Below, piece after piece: positions 52,140 through 60,393 of a DNA stretch of 60,393 nt. Within the stretch, counting starts at the first letter, position 1. Each line of letters starts with the position of its first letter. Below the pieces are notes generated by a model that had not been told where the DNA came from, made no database searches, and saw nothing but the letters and a program-made list of their open reading frames with translations. The position numbers and the translations under genes were made by a program. The stretch is from Streptomyces longispororuber (GTDB lineage: Bacteria > Actinomycetota > Actinomycetes > Streptomycetales > Streptomycetaceae). The stretch spans positions 1 to 60,393 of the forward strand of contig NZ_BNBT01000039.1 in NCBI RefSeq assembly GCF_014656095.1, written 5' to 3'.

Positions 52140-53530
52140 GCCCGGAATCCCTTCTTCGTGACACGGACGACGAGCAAGGACAGCGCGGAGACCAGGCCGG
52201 CGACGGCGAAGCCCGTGGCGAAGGCCGATTCGGCCGGCAGACCCGTCACCGGGTCGGCCCCGGCGTCGAGGAGCGCGGCCCCGACCTGGGCGCCCAGGGC
52301 GACGCCGATGACGCGCGTCACCACGAGCAGGCCGGTGACGACGCCGGTGTCCCCGGTGCCGACGGCGGTGGCGGCGCGGGTGAGCAGCGCCGTGGTGCCG
52401 ACGCCCGCGGCGAGCGCGGTCAGCGCCTTCGCGAGGACGAGCTGCCATGCCGCCGTGTGCAGCGACGCAAGGGCGAACGTCGTAGCCGCCGTGACGAGGG
52501 CGCCCACGACGAGCACGGTCCGCAGGCCGAGACGGCGCGCCGCGACCCCGCCCACCGCGTCACCGACCGCCCCGGCGACGGCGCCGGGCAGCAGGAGCAG
52601 CCCGATGCCGGTGGTGCCGAGCCCGAAGCCGTAGCCGTCGGCGGGCACCGCGAACAGTTGCGGCAGCAGAAAGGCCACCATCCCGAACGCGGTGGTGATG
52701 ACCGAGGTCAGCACGCACGCGTGCCACAGCGCGGGCCGTGCAAGCAGCCGCAGGTCCACCATCGGCGAGGCCGCCCGGCGCTCCACGGCGACCCAGCCGG
52801 CCGCGAGGGCGGCCACGGCCACCGCGACGGCACCCGCCCCGAGCGGCGGCAGACCGGCACCCGTCACCCGCACGAGCCCGAGCATGAACGTGAGCAGTGT
52901 GCCGCTCAGGAGCACCATGCCCGGCCAGTCGATCCCGCCGGCCGACGGGCTCGGCGGATCGTGCGGCAGCAGCCGTGCCACGACCGACGTCATCACGACG
53001 ACCACGACCGTCGGCAGCGCGAACATCGCCCGCCACGACAGATGCTCCGCGACGGGCCCGGCGACCAGCGTCCCCACCGTGCCGCCACCCGTGAACAGCG
53101 CCATGACCAGCCCCATCGCGACCCGCGCCGCGCCCACCGGAAGGTGCTTGCGCACCAGGATGAAGGAGAGCGGCAGCGCCCCCACCATGACGCCCTGCAG
53201 GACCTGCCCGAGCAGCAACACCGGCAGGCCGGGTGCCACCGAGGCCAGCACACCACCCGCGGACACCACGCCCATCAGGGCGACCAGCACCCGCTTCCCG
53301 CCGTAGCGGTCGCCGAGCTCACCCGCGACGGGCGCGACGACCGCGCCCGTGACGAGCAACGCGTTGCCGACCAGCGCCCCTTCACCGGCACCGACCCCCA
53401 ACTCGCGCTGCAACAAGGGCAACGCGGGCTCCACGACCGCCTGCAAGGCACCAAGAGCCAACGCCAGGCCACCGAGGGCTCCGATCGCCAGCTTCCTGTT
53501 GCGTTTCAGGACCACCACAGCTTCGGACAT
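52136..53530 (-). CDS. MFS drug exporter (EmrB/QacA-like, 14 TM)
   Basis: The 464-aa protein has about fourteen hydrophobic helices. The motif-A loop is AGELGDRYGGKRVLV after TM2, and the motif-C-like sequence LFTGGGTVGTLVAGPVAE lies in TM5, both typical of DHA2 drug:proton antiporters. ATG 53530 has GAAGGG upstream. It overlaps the FAD monooxygenase start by 4 bp and is transcribed first. Probable role: export of the compound that the monooxygenase modifies, or general multidrug efflux. Confidence 0.92.
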   Translation of the reverse strand: MSEAVVVLKRNRKLAIGALGGLALALGALQAVVEPALPLLQRELGVGAGEGALVGNALLVTGAVVAPVAGELGDRYGGKRVLVALMGVVSAGGVLASVAPGLPVLLLGQVLQGVMVGALPLSFILVRKHLPVGAARVAMGLVMALFTGGGTVGTLVAGPVAEHLSWRAMFALPTVVVVVMTSVVARLLPHDPPSPSAGGIDWPGMVLLSGTLLTFMLGLVRVTGAGLPPLGAGAVAVAVAALAAGWVAVERRAASPMVDLRLLARPALWHACVLTSVITTAFGMVAFLLPQLFAVPADGYGFGLGTTGIGLLLLPGAVAGAVGDAVGGVAARRLGLRTVLVVGALVTAATTFALASLHTAAWQLVLAKALTALAAGVGTTALLTRAATAVGTGDTGVVTGLLVVTRVIGVALGAQVGAALLDAGADPVTGLPAESAFATGFAVAGLVSALSLLVVRVTKKGFRA

Positions 53531-53828
53531 GGGCACCCTTCTCAAGGCCGGTCGGGGGACTGCGCGCTCCGCACGCGTCTCCCACACTCGCCCCGTGCCA
53601 CCCGTCCGGGCATCGTTCCCCGCGGCCGTCCCGCCCTGGTGCGCCCGCACCAGCCGCGCACGTCCCTGGTGCCCGCGCACCAGGCAGGCCGTCCCCGGGC
53701 CGGAGGCCCCTTCCGCGCAGGCAGGCCTGCGGTCCTCCAAGGGAACGGGTGCCCCTCTGCTGCTGAGGTGGGTGCCGCGTGCGCGTGTGGTGCGGGAATC
53801 GGACCGGCTTCCACCGCGTTCGGTGGAC

Positions 53829-53945
53829 AGCCTGCGCACCGCCTACGTCGCCCGCCCCGTCGGCGACCCGCCCACCGGCACGGACCGGTTCGACCTGCAC
53901 GCCGACGACCTGGCGGGGCCGGCCGACCGCCTCGACGGTGCCTGA
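53829..53945 (+). pseudogene. C-terminal remnant of a haloacid dehalogenase-like protein
   Basis: One frame reads SLRTAYVARPVGDPPTGTDR then FDLHADDLAGPADRLDGA and stop. This matches by eye the end of HAD type II haloacid dehalogenases (LRTAFVxRPxEYGP...FDxxADDLxxLADxL). The upstream catalytic parts are missing and no matching start exists, so it is a decayed 3' end. The rest of 53531-54076 shows no intact gene. Confidence 0.5.
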
Positions 53946-54076
53946 GGGAGCGCACCCGGCCTCAGCCTGTCCGGAAAGCGCAGGTGGTTCCGGCGGGCGT
54001 CAGTACCATGTGCCGGTAGCCGTGGGCTGACGCATCGTCACCGGGTCCACGGGGGACGCGGGGGGCTGGAGGACTG

Positions 54077-55021
54077 GTGGACGCGCGGGAGACTCGGGCC
54101 GACGCCGCCACGGCGGGGGACGAGCGCGATGGGGCAGGGCGGTCGGCGGGGCGGCTGCGGGCCACGGGGGTCGGCGCGGTGGCCGTACTGCTGTGGGCGT
54201 CCCTGGCGCTGCTGACCACGCTGAGCGGGCGGGTACCGCCGTTCCAGCTCACCGCGATGGCGTTCACGGTCGGCGGGCTCATCGGGCTGCCCCGGGCCGT
54301 CCGCGGCGGCGCGGCGCTCGCCCGTGGACTGCCCGGCGGCGCCTGGGCGCTCGGCATCGGCGGCCTGTTCGGCTACCACTTCTTCTACTTCCTGGCCCTG
54401 CGCAACGCCCCCGCGGTCGACGCCGGCCTCATCGCCTACCTGTGGCCGCTGCTGATCGTCGTGTTCTCCGCGCTGCTGCCCGGCGAGCGGCTGCGCTGGT
54501 GGCACACGGCGGGCGCGGTGCTCGGGCTCGGCGGGACCTTCCTGCTGGTCACCGGCGGCCAGGGCGTGCACCTGCGCGGCGAGTACCTGCTGGGCTACAC
54601 GGCGGCCGCCGTCTGCGCCCTGGTGTGGTCGGCGTACTCGGTGGCCAACCGCCGGTACCCGCAGGTCCCCACCGACATGGTCGCCTTCTTCTGCCTGGCC
54701 ACGGCGGCGCTCGCGGCCGTCTGCCACCTCTTGTTCGAAGACACGGTCCGGCCCGACGGCTGGCAGTGGCTCGCCGTGTTCGCCCTCGGCCTCGGCCCGG
54801 TCGGCGGTGCCTTCTACGTCTGGGACCACGGCACCAAGCACGGCGACATCCGGCTCCTCGGCACCTTTTCGTACTTCGCCCCGCTGCTGTCCACCACGCT
54901 CCTGGTGGCGGCCGGGCGGGCCGACGCGAGCTGGCCCGTCGCCGCCGCCACCGTGCTCATCGCCGGCGGCGCCACCCTGGCCTCGGCGGACGCCCTGCGC
55001 GCGGCGCGCCGCGGGAACTGA
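54077..55021 (+). CDS. EamA/DMT-family transporter
   Basis: The 314-aa protein has ten hydrophobic segments in two EamA repeats (about residues 30-160 and 175-305), with the paired AYLWPLLIVVFSALLPGE and LGTFSYFAPLLSTTLLV segments. DMT proteins export or import small metabolites such as amino acids. Start GTG 54077 follows GGAGGA. It is convergent with the B12 radical SAM gene and could belong to the NRPS neighbourhood, or be independent. Confidence 0.9.
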   Translation: MDARETRADAATAGDERDGAGRSAGRLRATGVGAVAVLLWASLALLTTLSGRVPPFQLTAMAFTVGGLIGLPRAVRGGAALARGLPGGAWALGIGGLFGYHFFYFLALRNAPAVDAGLIAYLWPLLIVVFSALLPGERLRWWHTAGAVLGLGGTFLLVTGGQGVHLRGEYLLGYTAAAVCALVWSAYSVANRRYPQVPTDMVAFFCLATAALAAVCHLLFEDTVRPDGWQWLAVFALGLGPVGGAFYVWDHGTKHGDIRLLGTFSYFAPLLSTTLLVAAGRADASWPVAAATVLIAGGATLASADALRAARRGN

Positions 55022-55063
55022 ACCGGGGCCCGGCCACCCGCGCCGGACCCCGGCCGGGTCAGG

Positions 55064-56869
55064 TCAGGCGTCCACCGGCCACGTCCCGCGGCGGACCATC
55101 TCCACCACCTTGTCCGCGCCGTTGGCGCGTACCAGCAGGTCCAGCCGCGCGCGCTCGATGTCCTCGGCGCTCCACTCGTCGGTGGCCATCGTCGCCTTCT
55201 CGTGCGACCAGCCGTTGTCGTAGTGGCGTACGACGTAGTCCTTCTGGAAGTCCCACATCTTCGTGCCCGGCAGCGGCGTGACGATGAAGGGGTTGGCGTA
55301 GGCCATGCCGCGGCCCATCAGCGTGACCGCGTAGTCGACGGTCTTCTCGATCTGCTCCAGCGACTCGATGTACGGCTCGCCCCCGGGCCGCTCGGGCGGG
55401 TTGACGAAGCCGAGCATGAACCCGCCGGTGACCTGGATGCCGTACTCGGTGAACATCTCCACGACGTCACCGGTCGCCTGCTGGAAGGCGTTGAGCCGGG
55501 GCTTGCCCGACTCGACCAGGCTGTCCTCGTTGGCGCTCTCCACCGCCAGGTAGACGCTGTAGCAGCCGCCGTCCGCCATGGCCTTGATGAGGTCCCGGCA
55601 GGTGAGCCCGGCCCGCATCGCCGCGAGGACGTTGCGGAAGTTGGGGTTGCGCCGCTCGGCCTCGTCCATGCCGTCCGCGAACGCCTCGCCCAGGTGCAGC
55701 AGCACGAGGTTGAACAGGCTCAGGCCGCCCTCCTCGACCCACGGCAGGTCGTGCTTGCGCAGGAGCTTGCAGACCTCCATCGCGTACAGCGGGTCGTGCA
55801 GCAGGTGGTCGTCCTCGATGAGCACCTCGGTCACGCCGTGCTTGCGTATCTCGGCCAGGTGCAGGTCGAACCAGTCGGTGCCGAGCGCCCGCCAGGGGCC
55901 GTTCACCATGGGGATGTAGCAGAAGTCGCAGCCGACGTTGCAGCCGATGGTGGAGAAGATCTGCGCCCAGGAGCCGTGGTCGCGCACCCGTTTGCCCGAG
56001 GAGTGGTAGGCCTGCTCGTACTGGCGCATGTCCAGCATGCCGAAGTCGGGCAGCGGCATCATGCCGAGCCGCTGGTCGAGCCCTTGCCGCTTGGGCAGGA
56101 TGCGCATGTACGGCGACGCGGCGGTCGTGCGGACCACGGCACCGTCGGCGCGGCGGTAGGCGATGCCGGGCACGGCGTCGATGTCGCCGTCCTCCTCGGT
56201 GAGCGCCCGCAGGAGAGCGGTGAAGGTCTGGTCCGCCTCGTTGATGACCACGTGGTCGAAGGGGGAGTCCGGTACGGCGTACCGCCAGTCGCCGCTGGGG
56301 TGCGCGCCGCCGGTGATCGTCACGATCCCCGGGTCGATGTCCTTGACGAGGTCGGCGAGGGCGCGCGCGTTGCCCCACTGGACGGTGTAGATGCACTGGA
56401 CGCCGACGACGTCCGGGTCGAACTCCTCGATGAGTGAGCGCAGTTGCTCGTCGTCGAGGCCGTAGCGTACGAGGCTGCTGCCGTTCCCCAGGTCCACGTG
56501 CCGGCGCTCCTGTTCCCAGCCGGCGAAGGGGGAGTCGACGATCCGCACGTCGAAACCGGCGAGACGGGCGTTCGCCGCGATGCGCAACAGCCCGATCGGG
56601 GTGCCCGCCCGCTTCATGACCTCGAACGTGTCCAGGCCGAGCGCCCTGAAGCTGCTGCCCTGCGGGGAGGGCTCCACGACCCGGGTGTACGAGGGCACCA
56701 CGAGCAGGACCCGGGGCGCCTGCCCGAGGGCGCGCCGCCGGGTGCCGGACCGGGACGTACGCAGGGAGGCCCGGCCCAGGTGCCGCAGCGCCGGCCGCTG
56801 GGGAGCACAGGAGAACGCGACGGAGGGATCTTCCACGAGCACGGGCGCACGGGGGTCATTGCGCGTCAT
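55064..56869 (-). CDS. B12-binding-domain radical SAM protein
   Basis: The 601-aa protein begins with a disordered 50 residues, then a B12-binding Rossmann-like domain (about 52-200; DVVGVQCIYTVQWGNA, VTITGGAHPSG). A radical SAM TIM barrel follows with the canonical CX3CX2C cluster, Cys310, Cys314 and Cys317 (IGCNVGCDFCYIP). A long C-terminal region includes GGFMLGFVNPPERPGGEPYI and PFIVTPLPGTKMW. Class B cobalamin-dependent radical SAM enzymes methylate unactivated carbons or phosphorus, or rearrange carbon skeletons in natural products. It is divergent from the NRPS gene 880 bp away, the likely pathway partner. Confidence 0.92.
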   Translation of the reverse strand: MTRNDPRAPVLVEDPSVAFSCAPQRPALRHLGRASLRTSRSGTRRRALGQAPRVLLVVPSYTRVVEPSPQGSSFRALGLDTFEVMKRAGTPIGLLRIAANARLAGFDVRIVDSPFAGWEQERRHVDLGNGSSLVRYGLDDEQLRSLIEEFDPDVVGVQCIYTVQWGNARALADLVKDIDPGIVTITGGAHPSGDWRYAVPDSPFDHVVINEADQTFTALLRALTEEDGDIDAVPGIAYRRADGAVVRTTAASPYMRILPKRQGLDQRLGMMPLPDFGMLDMRQYEQAYHSSGKRVRDHGSWAQIFSTIGCNVGCDFCYIPMVNGPWRALGTDWFDLHLAEIRKHGVTEVLIEDDHLLHDPLYAMEVCKLLRKHDLPWVEEGGLSLFNLVLLHLGEAFADGMDEAERRNPNFRNVLAAMRAGLTCRDLIKAMADGGCYSVYLAVESANEDSLVESGKPRLNAFQQATGDVVEMFTEYGIQVTGGFMLGFVNPPERPGGEPYIESLEQIEKTVDYAVTLMGRGMAYANPFIVTPLPGTKMWDFQKDYVVRHYDNGWSHEKATMATDEWSAEDIERARLDLLVRANGADKVVEMVRRGTWPVDA

Positions 56870-57748
56870 GAGCGCTCCATCTGTCCGATGCGGAGGAGAA
56901 GTGGTTCAGATCGTGACCGCCCTCATACGGTGAGGACAGGGTTCCACCCGTAAATGGCGAGAATCCTCGCAAGAGGCCGTGTACATCTGATTCCGTGCCG
57001 CCGGGGCAGGTATCCACATACCGAAAGCCCGGGTTCCGCACCGGGGGCGGCCGGTACGAGCACCTGTCCGGTGCGGCTTCCGTCAATTGGCGTAGGGCGT
57101 CCGGTGGACGCCTGCCGGAACGGGCCTTTCGCCTGCACGGGCCACGGGAAAAGAAGGGCAATGGCGAGTGGTCGTTTCCCGCGCCGCTTCTCCAGATCTT
57201 GCCCCTGCCGTGCGACGGCCGGAGCGCGCTCACCGTAAAGTGCGATCCCGTATTCCGGTCGCGCCGGAAGCGGGACGGCAATATGTGAATGCATGTCATT
57301 CCGTTTCGGCGGACGAAGTGTTGTCAAGATCCGCGCGCGGCCGGACGGATAAAGCGCGACCGGAACCCGCGGCGTCGTGGTCCCGTTGACGGGACAGGGG
57401 TACCTTGATCCGGCGAGCCCGGCGTGTGGACGGGGCTTTCCTGGGAAACGCCAGGTTCCTCGGGGGAATTCGACGGTGTTCTCCGTGGTCGCGTGACATG
57501 CTTCTGCGTGCTCGGCCCGGCCGTGGTGCAGCCTTTTCCGTCCCCGCCGGGACCGGCTGCCGAGTTCGCTCGACGATCATTTCCGTCACCGCTCGGCCGA
57601 CGCGCCGAGTACAGGGAAGTCGCCCGCCCCGAAAAGCCGTCGAGCGGTATGCGAAGAGCTGACTTCACGGGGGAGCCGGCGCGCACGGTCACGGGTGCAC
57701 CGGCCGCGAGTCGGTCCCCCCGCGCACGAGGAATAGGAGTGCCACGTC
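56870..57748. other. 880-bp divergent non-coding region before the NRPS
   Basis: No coding sequence is seen. It has lower GC than its surroundings in parts (57280-57320) and is the shared control region of the radical SAM and NRPS genes. TTGTCA at 57321 with ACGGAT 18 bp on is a weak promoter candidate facing the NRPS. No SARP-type tandem heptamers or iron-box palindrome were found by eye. Confidence 0.45.
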
Positions 57749-60393
57749 ATGATCCCGTTGTCCTTCGCCCAGCAGCGCCTGTGGTTCATCGACAAGTTCG
57801 AGGGACCGTCACCGATGTACAACGTGCCCTTTCTCGTCCGGCTGACGGGCGTACTGGACGCGGAGGCGCTCGCGGCGGCGGTCCGTGACGTGGTGACCCG
57901 TCACGAGAGCCTGCGCACGCTGATCGTGGAGAGCGCCGACGGCGTCCCCGGGCAGCAGGTGGTCCCCGCCGAGCAGGTCCATCTGGAGATCCCACTGGTC
58001 GAGGTGGCCGCCGAGGACGTGGACGAGGCGGTGTGGGAGGCCGCCACCTACGCCATCACGCTGTCCGAGGAGATACCGGTCCGCGCCACCCTCTTCCGCA
58101 CGGGCGCTGAGGACCACCGGCTCCTGCTCCTCATCCACCACATCGCCAGCGACGGGGAGTCCGCGGGCCCGCTCGCCCGCGACCTGGCCACCGCGTACAC
58201 CGCACGTGTCCAGGGCGACCGGCCGGACTGGCCCGACCTGCCGGTCCAGTACATCGACTACACGCTGTGGCAGCGCGAGGTCCTCGGCGACGAGAACGAT
58301 CCCGACAGCCTCCTGTCCACGCAGCTCGCCCACTGGCGCGAGGAACTGTCCGGAATACCGCAGCCGATCCGCCTGCCCACCGACCGCCCGCGCCCCCCGG
58401 CCCCCAGCCACCGCGGCGACGGCATCGGGCTCACCCTCGACGAAGAGCTCCTGGAGAAGGTCGAGGCGCTGGCCAGGCGCGCCAACGTGACCACCCCGAT
58501 GGTGTTCCAGGCCGCGCTCGCGGTGCTGCTCCAGCACCTCGGCGCGGGCGAGGACATCGCCATCGGCTCCACCATCGCGGGCCGCACCGACGAGGAACTC
58601 GCGGACCTCGTCGGGTTCTTCGTCAACACCTGGGTGCTGCGCACCGACCTCTCCGGCACCCCGTCCTTCGAGCAGCTCCTCGCGCAGGTGCAGAACAAGG
58701 CCCTGGCCGCGTACGACAACGAGGACGCGCCGTTCGAGCGCCTGGTGGAGATCCTCAACCCGGAGCGCTCCACCGCGTACCACCCGCTGTTCCAAGTGAT
58801 GTTCACCTGGGCGACCCGCGGCTGGTCCGAGTTCGAGCTGCCGGGGGTCAAGGCGCACTTCGGCCCGCTGGCGACCCCGACGGCCAAGTTCGACCTGGAG
58901 TTCAACTTCTTCAGCGACCCGCTCGACCCGGGCCTGTCGATCTTCCTGGAGTACGCCACCGACCTGTACGACCGGTCCACGGCCGAGACCCTGCTGGCCC
59001 GGTTCGTGCGCCTCGTCGACGCGCTCGCCACCGAGCCCTCCCGCACGGTCACGCGCGTGGACGTTATGGGCCCGGACGAGCGCGAGCTGGTCCTGCGGAC
59101 GTACAACGACACCGCGGCCCCGACACCCGAACTCGACATCACGGGCCTCATCGGGCGCCAGGCCGCGGCGACACCCGACGCGACCGCCGTCATCCACGAC
59201 GACCAGGAGCTGTCGTACGCGGAACTCGACGCGCGGGCATCGCGCCTCGCCCGTGAGCTGGTGGGCCGCGGGGCGGGCCCGGAGACCGTCGTCGGACTGG
59301 CCCTGCCGCGCTCGGCGGACCTGGTCGTGGGCATGCTGGGCATCCTCAAGGCGGGCGCCGCCTATCTGCCGATCGATCCCAAGTACCCCAGCGCCCGCCT
59401 CGGCCACATCCTGTCCGACGCCCGCCCGGCCCTGGTGCTGACCGACGCCGACACGGCCGGAGCGCTGCCGGTGTCGGACGTGCCGAGCCTGTTCATCGAG
59501 GACGTCGACTTCGCAGCGGCGGGGCCGGACGTACGGCCGGTCCCGGCCCGGCCCGCGAACACCGCCTTCGTGATGTACACCTCCGGCTCGACCGGCAAGC
59601 CCAAGGGCGTGGCGGTCACGCACCGCGGGGTGGTCAACGGTGTCACGCGTCTGGCCGCGGTGGTCGGCGTGGAGGCGGGGTGCCGGATGCTGGCGGGGAC
59701 CTCCATCAACTTCGACGTGTCGGTCTTCGAGATCGTGACCACCCTGTCGGTGGGCGGCACGGTCGAGGTGGTGCGCGATCCGCTGGTGGTCGCCGAGCGC
59801 GGCGGCTGGTCGGGCAGCGTGGTCAGCTCGGTGCCGTCGGTCTTCTCCGAGCTGCTTGACCAGGTGGGCGGGAAGATCCAGGTCGACACGGTGGTCTTTG
59901 CCGGTGAGGCGCTGTCGGCGGCGCTGGTGGAGCGGGCCCGCGAGGCCATTCCGGGCGTGCGCGTGGTCAACTCCTACGGCCAGACGGAGTCGTTCTACGC
60001 GACGGCCTTCCAGGCCCAGGAGGGCTGGCGGGGGTCGGCGGGTGCGCCGATCGGCGTCCCGCTGGGCAATATGCGCACCTACGTGCTGGGCGCGGGGCTC
60101 AGGCCGGTGGCGCCGGGTGTGGTGGGTGAGCTGTACGTGGCCGGTGAGGTGGCCCGTGGCTACTTCGGCCAGCCGGGGCTGACCGCGGAGCGGTTCGTCG
60201 CCGACCCCTACGGTCCGGCGGGGCAGCGGATGTACCGCACCGGGGACCTGGCCCGGTGGAACGACGCGGGTAAGCTCGAGTACGCCGGCCGCGACGACGC
60301 TCAGGTCAAGGTGCGTGGCTTCCGGATCGAGCCGGGTGAGGTGGAGGCGGCGCTGACCGCGCACCCGGGTGTCGCGAAGGCCGCCGTGGTCAC
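57749..60393 (+). CDS. non-ribosomal peptide synthetase, N-terminal C-A (partial)
   Basis: The frame is open from ATG 57749 (AGGAG at 57735-57739) to the window end, so at least 881 residues; the 3' end lies outside. A condensation domain spans about residues 1-440 with active-site HHIASDG near 130 and the late [11 protein letters not shown]. An adenylation domain from about 465 has [36 protein letters not shown] and [14 protein letters not shown]. Pocket residues read by eye are D-V-F-S-V-A-S-Y-A; I do not assign a substrate. Starting with a condensation domain means it receives an acyl or peptidyl donor, either as a starter lipid-type C domain or from another NRPS. Confidence 0.93.
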   Translation, partial: MIPLSFAQQRLWFIDKFEGPSPMYNVPFLVRLTGVLDAEALAAAVRDVVTRHESLRTLIVESADGVPGQQVVPAEQVHLEIPLVEVAAEDVDEAVWEAATYAITLSEEIPVRATLFRTGAEDHRLLLLIHHIASDGESAGPLARDLATAYTARVQGDRPDWPDLPVQYIDYTLWQREVLGDENDPDSLLSTQLAHWREELSGIPQPIRLPTDRPRPPAPSHRGDGIGLTLDEELLEKVEALARRANVTTPMVFQAALAVLLQHLGAGEDIAIGSTIAGRTDEELADLVGFFVNTWVLRTDLSGTPSFEQLLAQVQNKALAAYDNEDAPFERLVEILNPERSTAYHPLFQVMFTWATRGWSEFELPGVKAHFGPLATPTAKFDLEFNFFSDPLDPGLSIFLEYATDLYDRSTAETLLARFVRLVDALATEPSRTVTRVDVMGPDERELVLRTYNDTAAPTPELDITGLIGRQAAATPDATAVIHDDQELSYAELDARASRLARELVGRGAGPETVVGLALPRSADLVVGMLGILKAGAAYLPIDPKYPSARLGHILSDARPALVLTDADTAGALPVSDVPSLFIEDVDFAAAGPDVRPVPARPANTAFVMYTSGSTGKPKGVAVTHRGVVNGVTRLAAVVGVEAGCRMLAGTSINFDVSVFEIVTTLSVGGTVEVVRDPLVVAERGGWSGSVVSSVPSVFSELLDQVGGKIQVDTVVFAGEALSAALVERAREAIPGVRVVNSYGQTESFYATAFQAQEGWRGSAGAPIGVPLGNMRTYVLGAGLRPVAPGVVGELYVAGEVARGYFGQPGLTAERFVADPYGPAGQRMYRTGDLARWNDAGKLEYAGRDDAQVKVRGFRIEPGEVEAALTAHPGVAKAAVV

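Noticed and set aside
57386..57406. TTGACG...TACCTT promoter before the NRPS
   Set aside because: Spacer is only 9 bp, too short for a sigma-70-type promoter.

Overview
The window is high-GC DNA with strong third-position G/C bias, GTG starts, GTGA/ATGA stop-start overlaps, Tat and lipoprotein signals and TTA-codon avoidance. All of this points to Streptomyces or a close actinomycete. Every product name comes from reading the translations by eye; no database search was run. I recognise no rRNA, tRNA, CRISPR array, transposase or integrase.

Layout. (1) 1-7.4 kb, ordinary chromosome: an SDR divergent from a LysR regulator, a 52-aa membrane peptide, a 950-aa ATPase/PAS/GAF/SpoIIE phosphatase, a Tat-exported metallophosphoesterase and an alpha/beta hydrolase. 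(2) 8.2-15.7 kb, a compact polyketide locus: a hrdB-type promoter, then a single-module KS-AT-DH-ACP synthase with no ketoreductase, a HemN-like radical SAM protein and a free FabG-like ketoreductase, with a convergent TesB thioesterase. PKS plus HemN-like radical SAM plus trans-KR is the set known for polycyclopropanated chains (jawsamycin/FR-900848), so iterative synthesis with cyclopropanation is the leading hypothesis. (3) 16-20 kb: SDR, GNAT, pirin and an MFS transporter, possibly housekeeping. (4) 21.0-32.6 kb, one ten-gene operon: HMGL-type aldolase, FAH-family enzyme, A-PCP didomain with an Asp/Asn-like pocket, AsnB-type amidotransferase, free A domain, free PCP, P450, type II thioesterase (with a TTA codon), APC permease and a second thioesterase. 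It looks like a pathway that builds, amidates, loads and hydroxylates unusual amino acids. (5) 32.7-35.5 kb: a small conserved protein, then a TetR repressor divergent from RidA and an old-yellow-enzyme reductase, with a perfect operator palindrome. (6) 35.6-43.3 kb: a six-gene minus-strand operon (TauD-like oxygenase, PanD-like pyruvoyl decarboxylase, fold-type-II PLP-like protein, GNAT/FemAB-like acyltransferase, Rossmann dehydrogenase, methyltransferase) divergent from an MFS exporter. (7) 43.4-55 kb: VOC protein, a 1.3 kb gene-free stretch, two-component system, GNAT, lipoprotein, I36-type inhibitor, ArsR-like regulator, FAD monooxygenase, MFS, a dehalogenase remnant and a DMT transporter. 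(8) 55.1 kb to the end: a B12-binding radical SAM protein divergent from an NRPS that runs off the window, the edge of a second cluster.

Regions 2, 4 and 6 together could make a polycyclopropyl (or otherwise modified) polyketide acyl chain, one or two tailored amino acids and an acyltransferase to join them, with dedicated transporters. I know of no described cluster with this exact combination; that linkage is inference. A second theme is short tandem triplications that span stop codons or stop/start junctions at three separate loci. The clearest is at 36461-36520, where the whole RBS-start-stop coupling site is repeated three times.
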